Shown piece after piece: positions 1-5,714 of a stretch of DNA of 10,227 nt. Position 1 is the first letter of the stretch, and the number at the start of each line of letters is the position of its first letter. A program made the translations under genes and the position numbers. The notes under the pieces are model-generated. The model did no database searches. It had not been told where the DNA came from and saw nothing but the letters and a program-made list of their open reading frames with translations. The stretch is from an uncultured Oscillospiraceae bacterium (lineage in GTDB: Bacteria; Bacillota; Clostridia; Oscillospirales; Oscillospiraceae), in assembly GCA_947631805.1 (NCBI GenBank), contig CANRNA010000048.1:1-10227 (forward strand), read 5' to 3'.

Positions 1-956
1 TAACCCCACTCGTTGTCGTACCAGGCGATCAGCTTGACGAAGTTGCCGTTCAGAGCGATACCGGCCTTGGCGTCGAAAATGCTGGTGTGGGGATCGGTGC
101 GGAAGTCCTGGGAGACGCACTCGTCCTCGCTGTAGAGCAGCACGCCCTCCATGGGGCCCTCGGCGGCGGCCTTGACGGCGGCGCAGATCTCCTCATAGGT
201 GGCGGACTTCTCCAGGCGGCAGGTCAGGTCCACAACGGACACGTCCCCGGCGGGGATACGCATGGCCATGCCGGTCAGCTTGCCCTGCAGCTCGGGGATG
301 ACCTTGCCCACGGCCTTGGCGGCGCCGGTGGTGGTGGGGATGATGTTGTCGAAGCAGCTGCGGGCCAGACGCAGGCTCTTCTTGTTGAAGTTGTCCACGA
401 TGTTCTGGCTGGCGGTAGCGGCGTGCACGGTGGTCATCAGGCCTTCCACGATGCCGAAGTTGTCGTTGATGACCTTGGCCAGAGGAGCCAGGCAGTTGGT
501 GGTGCAGGAGGCGTTGGAGACGACCTTCAGGTCGGGGGTGTACTTGTCGTTGTTGACGCCCATGACGAACATGGGGGTGGCGTCCTTGGACGGGCCGGAC
601 AGGACGACGACCTGCGCGCCGGCCTGCAGGTGATCCTGCACGCCCTCGGTGGTCAGGAACTTGCCGGTGCACTCCAGCACATACTCGGCGCCCAGCTCGC
701 CCCAGGGCAGCTCGGCGGGCTTACGGCTGTTGAGCAGGGGGATCTTCTTCCCATCGACGATCAGGTGGCTGTCGTCATACTCTACCTTGCACTTGCAGCG
801 GCCATGGACGGTATCGTACTTCAGGGAGTGGGCCAGCTGAGCAGGGGTCTTGTCCGGAGCGTTGACGCCCACGAACTCCACGTCCCCGCGCTCGCAGCCG
901 GCGCGGAAAACCAGACGTCCGATACGGCCAAAGCCGTTCACACCAATTTTTACCAT
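1..956 (-). CDS. gap: Type I glyceraldehyde-3-phosphate dehydrogenase, 3' end cut by window edge
   Basis: Catalyses the phosphorylating oxidation of glyceraldehyde 3-phosphate to 1,3-bisphosphoglycerate in cytosolic glycolysis. Reading from ATG at 956 gives 318 complete codons with no stop; family members are about 335 residues, so only some 15-20 residues lie beyond the edge. Seen: the N-terminal Rossmann motif VNGFGRIGRLVFR (residues 6-18), catalytic SNASCTTNC with Cys151, His178 in TTVHA, the IIPTTTGAAKAVGKV segment (206-220) and the closing WYDNEWG. The start is fixed by AGGAGG about 8 bases upstream (964-970). Oddities: the Asp that usually ends the second beta strand and binds the adenosine ribose is Ala33 (VNAPDK), and the Gly/Leu-Pro pair after the catalytic His is Asn189-Phe190; both bear on NAD versus NADP choice. 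Identity is secure; cofactor preference is inference. It is divergent from the kinase-like gene at 1241. Confidence 0.97.
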   Translation of the reverse strand, partial: MVKIGVNGFGRIGRLVFRAGCERGDVEFVGVNAPDKTPAQLAHSLKYDTVHGRCKCKVEYDDSHLIVDGKKIPLLNSRKPAELPWGELGAEYVLECTGKFLTTEGVQDHLQAGAQVVVLSGPSKDATPMFVMGVNNDKYTPDLKVVSNASCTTNCLAPLAKVINDNFGIVEGLMTTVHAATASQNIVDNFNKKSLRLARSCFDNIIPTTTGAAKAVGKVIPELQGKLTGMAMRIPAGDVSVVDLTCRLEKSATYEEICAAVKAAAEGPMEGVLLYSEDECVSQDFRTDPHTSIFDAKAGIALNGNFVKLIAWYDNEWG

Positions 957-1039
957 GATCATATCCTCCTAAAATGTAATATTGAACTGTTTTCGCGGCC
1001 GCCCCGGCCCGTTTCTGGGCAAAAGGCCAGCTATAAGGG

Positions 1040-1068
1040 ATTATACACCAGTCTTTCCAGTATTTCCA
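1040..1068 (-). promoter_or_regulatory. Predicted sigma-70/SigA promoter of gap
   Basis: On the minus strand a perfect TATAAT (1040-1045) lies 17 bases downstream of TGGAAA (1063-1068, four of six matches to TTGACA). The -10 box is 84 bases upstream of the gap start, giving a leader of about 75 bases. The spacer holds repeats with a 9-base period: CCAG on the plus strand at 1048, 1057 and 1066, two of them inside TTTCCAG. A/T runs upstream (1071-1105) could act as an UP element. The box match is seen directly; use as a promoter is inferred. Confidence 0.7.
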
Positions 1069-1150
1069 GCTTTTTTAGAAAAAAACCGTGGAAAATAAAA
1101 AAATTTTCCCGCCCCGCCGCTCCTATCTGTTGACAAATGACGATCGGGGA

Positions 1151-1179
1151 TTGCTCTTTTCCCCAGGATTTGTTATGAT
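1151..1179 (+). promoter_or_regulatory. Predicted extended -10 promoter of the kinase-like gene
   Basis: TATGAT (1174-1179) is preceded by TG at 1171-1172, the extended -10 arrangement, and by TTGCTC (1151-1156) at 17 bases. The -35 match is poor (three of six), which the extended -10 may offset. Transcription would start near 1186, leaving a leader of about 55 bases. A perfect TTGACA at 1130-1135 is 38 bases from the -10 box, too far to pair with it. Confidence 0.6.
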
Positions 1180-1240
1180 AGAGCGAGCGACTGTCCGGGC
1201 CGATGAATAAGCCGGGCCCAAAAAACATAAAAGAGAGAGT

Positions 1241-2329
1241 ATGGAAAAAAATATGAGCCTGCAGCCAGAGAACCTAGCTCCCCTGTTCGACGTGAGCCGC
1301 GATCCCGTTCTGGGCATCGGCCCGCGCCAGACCGTCATCTATGCCAACCCCGCCGCCGCGGCCCTTTTGGGCGCCCAGGTCGGCGCCCCCGCCGCGGGGC
1401 TGGTGCCCGAGCATATCCTGTCGGACCCGGCGGAGCAGTTCATCGCCTCTCTTCGCCTGAACGATCGGCGGGCCAACGTCTCCGTCCGGCGCATGGACGG
1501 CCTGACCGTGTGCATCTATACCCTGCCGGGAGAGGAGCCCCCCGCCCGGCGGCCCACCGCCGCGGCGCTCCAGGAGCTGTCCTCGTCTCTCATGACCGCC
1601 CGCATGGCCATGGACGCCCTCATCCGGGGCACCAAGGCCGAGGACGACCCCAAGCTGCGGGAGACCGCCGAGACCCTGTACCGGGCCTATTTCCGCATGC
1701 TGCGCACCTGCCGCCACATGACCTACGCCGCCGCCATCCACAGCGGGGGCCTGCCCTTCTCCTCCCACGTGACGGACCTGGGCACGGTGTGCAAGGAGCT
1801 GTGCGACACCGTCGGCCGCATATCCGAGAGTTTGGGGATATCCGTGTGCTTCAAGGCGGATTTCGGCATGCACCTGACCATGGCGGACCGGGAGCTGGTG
1901 GAGATCATGCTTCTGAACCTGCTGACCAACAGCATCGCCCACGCGAAAAAGGGCGACACGGTGAAGGTGGAGCTGTCCCGCCAGGGGGACCGGTTCATCC
2001 TCTCCGTCCAGGACCCTGGCTCGGGCATCTCCCCGGAGAAGATGACGGAGCTTTTCAACGACACCGCCGCCAGCCAGACCGACACAGGCGCGGGCCTGGG
2101 GCTGTATATCGCCCGGGGCGTGGCCGAGCGCCACGGGGGCAGCATGATCCTGGAGAGCCGGGAGGGCCGGGGCACCTCCGTGCGGGTGTCCATCCCCTGC
2201 CGCCAGTGCGACGACCTGCAGGTGAACACCCCGGTGGCCCGCTACCGCAGCGACGGCATGAACAACGTGCTCATGGAGATGAGCGTCCTGCTGGACAAAA
2301 AGCATTATAACCGAAAGATGTTCGATTAA
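1241..2329 (+). CDS. PAS/HATPase sensor-kinase-like protein lacking the usual phospho-acceptor histidine
   Basis: A soluble, 362-residue sensor-kinase-like protein. Residues about 12-95 look like a PAS fold (DVSRDPVLGIGP, VIYANPAAAALLG). Residues 108-165 occupy the dimerisation/phosphotransfer position. Residues 215-320 are a HATPase_c domain with N-box LLNLLTNSIAHA (224-235), G1 box DPGSGI (258-263), G2 box TGAGLGLYIA (282-291) and ERHGGSM (296-302). The segment matching SHELRTPL of ordinary histidine kinases reads SSSLMTAR (114-121), so Ser115 replaces His. There is no signal peptide, membrane segment or HAMP. The tail beyond 320 is unusual, with CRQC (320-323) and a basic C-terminus. The start at 1241 has only a weak AAGAGAGAG; ATG at 1253, in frame, is an alternative. 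No response regulator lies nearby. ATP-binding identity is firm; signalling mode is unknown. Confidence 0.85.
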   Translation: MEKNMSLQPENLAPLFDVSRDPVLGIGPRQTVIYANPAAAALLGAQVGAPAAGLVPEHILSDPAEQFIASLRLNDRRANVSVRRMDGLTVCIYTLPGEEPPARRPTAAALQELSSSLMTARMAMDALIRGTKAEDDPKLRETAETLYRAYFRMLRTCRHMTYAAAIHSGGLPFSSHVTDLGTVCKELCDTVGRISESLGISVCFKADFGMHLTMADRELVEIMLLNLLTNSIAHAKKGDTVKVELSRQGDRFILSVQDPGSGISPEKMTELFNDTAASQTDTGAGLGLYIARGVAERHGGSMILESREGRGTSVRVSIPCRQCDDLQVNTPVARYRSDGMNNVLMEMSVLLDKKHYNRKMFD

Positions 2330-2354
2330 AAAGCCGCTTTTCCCGATATATCTG

Positions 2355-2380
2355 CCGCGCCCTCTTTCCGGAGGGCGCGG
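2355..2380 (+). terminator. GC-rich hairpin after the kinase-like gene
   Basis: A perfect 10-bp stem, CCGCGCCCTC (2355-2364) with GAGGGCGCGG (2371-2380), encloses a 6-base loop and begins 25 bases after the stop codon at 2329. The sequence after it (TCCCTTCCTA) is pyrimidine-rich but has no clean T run, so termination efficiency is uncertain. It lies between two convergent genes. Confidence 0.55.
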
Positions 2381-2401
2381 TCCCTTCCTATATAGACAGT
2401 A

Positions 2402-2438
2402 TGTGCCCCGCCTGCGGTCAGGCCGCAGGCGGGGCACA
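2402..2438 (-). terminator. Strong 16-bp hairpin after the SLH gene
   Basis: A perfect 16-bp stem (2402-2417 with 2423-2438) encloses a 5-base loop TCAGG and begins 13 bases beyond the SLH gene's stop codon at 2452. Neither side carries a long T run. Position and stability suggest a transcription end for the minus-strand gene, or a bidirectional barrier with the hairpin at 2355-2380; the lack of a U tract means it could instead mainly protect the 3' end from exonucleases. Confidence 0.55.
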
Positions 2439-2451
2439 GTTTATGTGTCTG

Positions 2452-4776
2452 TCACGCCCCCAGATAGCGCACGATGAGGGCGCACACCTCGGCCCTGGTG
2501 GCGGTGGCGGCGGGACGGATGGTCCCGTCACCGTAGCCGGTGAGAAGACCCTTTCCCAGCGCCCAGGCCACGGCGCTCCGAGCATAGCCCTGGACGGAGC
2601 CGCCGTCCGTGTAGGACCCCAGGACGGCGGTGTCCGCCGCCGGGCTGCCCGCCAGGCGGTACAGCATAGTGACCAGCTGCTCCCTGGTGATGGACGCCTC
2701 CGGGGCGAAGGCCGTGGCGCTGACGCCGTTGGTCACGCCGCTGGCGGACGCCCAGCCCGCAGCGGAGCCCACCTCGCCGCTGGTGTCGGAGAACACATTG
2801 GCCCCGCCGGGGGAACCCATGGCCCGGTAGAGCATGGTCACGGTCTGGCCCCTGGTGGTGGTGCCGTTGGGGGCAAAGGTGCTGTCCGTGACGCCCTTTA
2901 CGATGCCGCTGGAGTACGCCTTCTCAACGGGCTCGGCGTACCACACCCCGGCGGACACATCCGTGAACCGGCCGGAGCCGGTCCCCGCCTCCGTCCCGGG
3001 CTCGTCGGGGAGCTGGAAGTGCTCCCCCTGCTTCACGGCGGCGATGACGAATTCCTCCGCCTCCAGGTCCACATGGAGCACGTAGTCCGTGGTGCCAGCG
3101 GGAACACCAGCCGCAGCAGGGCCGGACGGCGCCTCGGTCTTTGCAACATAGCCGCCTTTCAGCACTTCGATAGCATAGCCGGGGGCCATCCACACGGAGA
3201 TGTCACCGCCTGTGGTGATTACTCTCTGCTGTGTTCCGTCCGCCAGGGCCTTATACCCCGTCACAGACGCGGATACATCCCCGCCGCCGACAACGATGCC
3301 ATTTTCCCAATCCTCATTGTAGAACGTATAGGGAACGACCTGTGCCACTTCTGCCCCGTCTTTATAAACACTGACATTCATAGTGCCGCTGTTGGGTGCG
3401 GTCACGGTGATGCAACGGAGATTACGCGCCGAATCGCCGCCCCCATACCAAGAATGCGTCTCGTCATCTATAGTCGTTCCATTGTCAAGCGTAATCCCAT
3501 ACTCGCCCTGTGTCCAAAACCGAACCTCTCCACCGGGACGCACAACAAGTTGCGTTGGGAGACTGGAGGCTGCCTGGACTACATGGTGGATGACTGCCTT
3601 GTCTGGGGTAGTAACGACCTCCGGCAACTCATCCCACCATATCCCGCTGGAAGTCGCATGATAGAACTCATCATTGTCGGTATTTTCAAAAAGCACCTCG
3701 TCCAGACCTTCAAGGGCCCCGGTGAGATTCACCGTCACGCCCTCGGCGGAGGCGGGCGCGGGGGCGGCCTCCCCGGCGGTCTGGGTCTTGGCGGTCTCGG
3801 GGACGGTGAAGTGCTCCCCCTGCTTCACGATAGCAAAGACGAATTCCTCCGCGTCATCGTCCACCTGCAGGTCCACGCCCACGGCGTCGGTGATGGTGGT
3901 GGGATAGAAATAGCCCCCTATCCTGGTGACCCGGCCGCCCTTGAGCACCTCGATGGTGTAGCCCTTCTTCAGCTCAAAGCTCAGCTTCGTGCCGGTGAAT
4001 ATGGCCCCGCGGTCCACGCCGTTTTCGCCCGATTCAAAATACCAGCTGCCGAAGCTCTTCTCGTCCGAGACCTGGGCGCTCTCAAAGCCGCCGCCCAGGC
4101 CGCCCCCGTACATGGTCAGGGGTATCTGCCGGGGCAGGGCCTTGCCGCTCTTCTGGAGGGTGATCGTGACGGACCCGGAGGCGGGCGCGATGATGTTCAC
4201 GATGCGCTCGTCTATGTCCAATGTCTCGGTGGAGTGGTCCAGGTAGAAGGAGTTTCTCACCACATCCCCGCCGCTGACGGCCGCGTCATACTCCGGCTCC
4301 GTCTCCAGGATGAGCTCCGTGCCGGGGTACACGCAAAACTGGCCGGTGAACTGGTCGCTCACCTTCACCCGCTCCCCCAGGCCGTCCTGGTCCGGGTCGT
4401 TCCAGTAGTAGACCCCGTCGGGGTAGACGTCGTACGGGTTTTCGTACATCCCGCCTCCCGGCGCATAAAAGCCCAAAGCCCGGATGGTATCCAGGGGTCC
4501 GTTGATGGTGACGGCTATGCCCCCCGTGGGCAGGGCGGCGCCCACCGACACGGTCTCGGGCACATCCGCCGAGATGGCCGCGGGCACGTCCTGCCCGGTC
4601 GCTTCCTCCTCCGCAGGCGCGGCCTCCTCCCCGCCCTCCTGGGGCGCGGGGGCGGCGCTCCCGTCGATGATCTCCGCCTGGGGCGGGGCCTCCTGCCCTT
4701 CCTCCGCCATGGCGGGCCCGGCGACGCCCAGCGCCATGACAGCGGCCAAAAGCAGGCTGATCCATTTCTTGCACAT
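2452..4776 (-). CDS. Secreted SLH-domain surface protein with two tandem repeats
   Basis: Surface protein predicted to bind secondary cell-wall polymer through SLH modules. Seen in 774 residues: a signal peptide (KK at 3-4, hydrophobic core 7-19, probable cleavage after AMA at 24); an acidic Ala/Pro/Glu linker (25-65); repeat A (about 86-328) and repeat B (about 345-592), each opening with a V-T-x-N-G/L-T-G-like strand and closing with GYxIEVLKGG then EEFV..A.VKQGEHF; and three SLH modules (602-655, 660-710, 719-774) starting FTDVSAGVWY, VFSDTSGE and SYTDGGSV. No catalytic motif was recognised. The start at 4776 is 9 bases from GGAGG (4786-4790); ATG at 4783 is out of frame and too close. DNA of repeat B (about 3200-3700) is markedly AT-richer than the rest. 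SLH call firm; repeat function unknown. Confidence 0.93.
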   Translation of the reverse strand: MCKKWISLLLAAVMALGVAGPAMAEEGQEAPPQAEIIDGSAAPAPQEGGEEAAPAEEEATGQDVPAAISADVPETVSVGAALPTGGIAVTINGPLDTIRALGFYAPGGGMYENPYDVYPDGVYYWNDPDQDGLGERVKVSDQFTGQFCVYPGTELILETEPEYDAAVSGGDVVRNSFYLDHSTETLDIDERIVNIIAPASGSVTITLQKSGKALPRQIPLTMYGGGLGGGFESAQVSDEKSFGSWYFESGENGVDRGAIFTGTKLSFELKKGYTIEVLKGGRVTRIGGYFYPTTITDAVGVDLQVDDDAEEFVFAIVKQGEHFTVPETAKTQTAGEAAPAPASAEGVTVNLTGALEGLDEVLFENTDNDEFYHATSSGIWWDELPEVVTTPDKAVIHHVVQAASSLPTQLVVRPGGEVRFWTQGEYGITLDNGTTIDDETHSWYGGGDSARNLRCITVTAPNSGTMNVSVYKDGAEVAQVVPYTFYNEDWENGIVVGGGDVSASVTGYKALADGTQQRVITTGGDISVWMAPGYAIEVLKGGYVAKTEAPSGPAAAGVPAGTTDYVLHVDLEAEEFVIAAVKQGEHFQLPDEPGTEAGTGSGRFTDVSAGVWYAEPVEKAYSSGIVKGVTDSTFAPNGTTTRGQTVTMLYRAMGSPGGANVFSDTSGEVGSAAGWASASGVTNGVSATAFAPEASITREQLVTMLYRLAGSPAADTAVLGSYTDGGSVQGYARSAVAWALGKGLLTGYGDGTIRPAATATRAEVCALIVRYLGA
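3016..3060 (-). repeat. Intragenic direct repeat, copy in repeat B of the SLH protein
   Basis: Positions 3016-3037 (22 bases) are identical to 3808-3829, and 3046-3060 are identical to 3838-3852, both at a spacing of exactly 792 bases (264 codons). They encode the VKQGEHF and EEFV signatures that close repeat B. The other copy, closing repeat A, is at 3808-3852. Confidence 0.9.
3808..3852 (-). repeat. Intragenic direct repeat, copy in repeat A of the SLH protein
   Basis: Partner of 3016-3060: identical blocks of 22 and 15 bases at a constant 792-base offset. The nucleotide-level identity at the domain ends suggests an internal duplication that is recent or maintained by gene conversion. Confidence 0.9.
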
Positions 4777-4811
4777 GCTTCATTACCTCCTAGTGTGATA
4801 GTTCCGTCGTC

Positions 4812-4840
4812 ACATGTAAGACATGTAACTTATTGTAACT
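4812..4840. promoter_or_regulatory. Array of TGTAA direct repeats upstream of the SLH gene
   Basis: ACATGTAA occurs twice back to back (4812-4819 and 4821-4828), and a third TGTAA follows at 4834-4838, so the TGTAA cores are spaced 9 and 10 bases apart, about one helical turn. The array starts 36 bases upstream of the SLH start codon. Spaced direct repeats of this kind are typical sites for winged-helix response regulators, but no regulator can be named. No convincing -35/-10 pair was found; TATAGT (minus strand, 4839-4844) with an upstream TG is the best -10 candidate. Confidence 0.4.
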
Positions 4841-4856
4841 ATAACACATATTTTTT

Positions 4857-4896
4857 CCCTCCGTCCCCCAGTTGGGGGACGGAGGGAAGTTTTTTT
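4857..4896 (+). terminator. Intrinsic terminator shape in plus orientation between two minus-strand genes
   Basis: A perfect 13-bp stem (4857-4869 with 4874-4886) with loop AGTT is followed on the plus strand by AAG and seven T (4890-4896), a textbook intrinsic terminator for plus-strand transcription. Read on the minus strand the stem is followed by A residues, so it should not stop transcripts coming from tatD. Both flanking genes are on the minus strand, so it would block antisense transcription through the SLH promoter region toward tatD. Confidence 0.6.
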
Positions 4897-4939
4897 CACT
4901 TTTTTTACGAAAAAATCACCGCGCGCCCCGGTTTCTGCC

Positions 4940-5704
4940 TCATTTGAGACCGAAAAACCGCTTTCCGTTGTCCGAACACACCTCCGCCACCAGCTCCGGG
5001 GTGGTGTGGCGCACCTGGGCGATGACCTCCGCCACCCGCGGCAGCTTCCGCGAATCGTTGCGCCGCCCGTCCGTCCGGGGCATGGGGGCCAGATAGGGGC
5101 AGTCCGTCTCCAGGAGCATCCTGTCCGTGGGCATCATCGCCAGCACCTCCAGAGCCCGGCGGGCCCCCTGCATGGTGATTGCCCCGTTGAACCCCAGATA
5201 CCAGCCCCAGGACAATATCTCCTTCGCCATCTCCACGCTCCCGGAGTAGCAGTGGAACTCCCCCCGCACCCTCGGGTGCCGCCGGAGGATGTCCATGCAG
5301 TCCCCGTGGGCCTCCCGGTCGTGGATGATCACCGGCATATCCAGCTCCTCCGCCAGGGCCAGCTGGGCCTCCAGCACGTCATGCTGGGTCTGCTTCCATG
5401 CCAGGTCATAGTGGTAGTCCAGCCCGATCTCCCCCAGGGCCACCACCCTCTCGTCCCGGGCCCAGGCGCGGATGAGCGCCGCGCTCTCCTCGTTCCAGCT
5501 CTTCGCCTCGTGGGGGTGCCAGCCCACGGCGGCGTACACGTGGCCGTACCGGTGGGCGAGGTCCACCGCCGCCCGGCTGGAGGCCTCGTCGCACCCGGCG
5601 TTGACCACCAGGCTCACCCCCGCCTCCGGCAGGGCGCGAAGCACCTCGTCTCTGTCCGCGTCGAACCACTCGTCGTCGTAATGGGCGTGCGTGTCAAAAT
5701 ACAT
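4940..5704 (-). CDS. tatD: TatD-family metal-dependent hydrolase (DNase)
   Basis: Cytosolic TIM-barrel metal hydrolase of the TatD family, whose members act as 3'-5' exonucleases or DNA-repair/degradation nucleases; the exact substrate here is not shown. The 254-residue length is normal. Seen: DTHAHYD with metal ligands His6 and His8, GWHPHEA (61-67), GEIGLDYHYD (91-100) with Glu92, VIIHDREA (125-132) with His128, EFHCYSG (149-155) with His151, and LLETDCPYLAP (197-207) with Asp201, so the ligand set is complete. ATG at 5704 is 8 bases from GAGG (5713-5716), which overlaps the stop codon of the upstream DUF362 gene; the 10-base gap points to translational coupling and one operon. No good terminator follows on its strand; a short GC hairpin and T6 at about 4911-4932 is weak. 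Confidence 0.93.
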   Translation of the reverse strand: MYFDTHAHYDDEWFDADRDEVLRALPEAGVSLVVNAGCDEASSRAAVDLAHRYGHVYAAVGWHPHEAKSWNEESAALIRAWARDERVVALGEIGLDYHYDLAWKQTQHDVLEAQLALAEELDMPVIIHDREAHGDCMDILRRHPRVRGEFHCYSGSVEMAKEILSWGWYLGFNGAITMQGARRALEVLAMMPTDRMLLETDCPYLAPMPRTDGRRNDSRKLPRVAEVIAQVRHTTPELVAEVCSDNGKRFFGLK

Positions 5705-5714
5705 CTTTCCATCC

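Noticed and set aside
87..1133. Open frame of 348 codons on the plus strand
   Set aside because: It is antisense to gap, whose minus-strand frame has full family motifs; the plus product is Gly/Ala/Leu/His-rich as expected for a shadow frame in GC-rich DNA.
1130..1135. Perfect TTGACA as -35 box of the kinase-like gene
   Set aside because: It is 38 bases from TATGAT and has no -10-like sequence at 16-18 bases; TTGCTC at 1151 has the right spacing.
1274..2437. Minus-strand frame of 387 codons opposite the kinase-like gene
   Set aside because: The plus-strand frame shows PAS and HATPase motifs and has a promoter; the minus product is His/Gly/Arg-rich low-complexity sequence.
4911..4932. Terminator for tatD formed by a short GC stem and T6 on the minus strand
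   Set aside because: The stem is only ACCG/CGGT with a 7-base loop, too weak to list as a feature.
2401..4947. Plus-strand frame of 848 codons opposite the SLH gene
   Set aside because: No recognisable domains; it runs through the hairpin and promoter region, while the minus strand encodes a signal peptide and three SLH modules.
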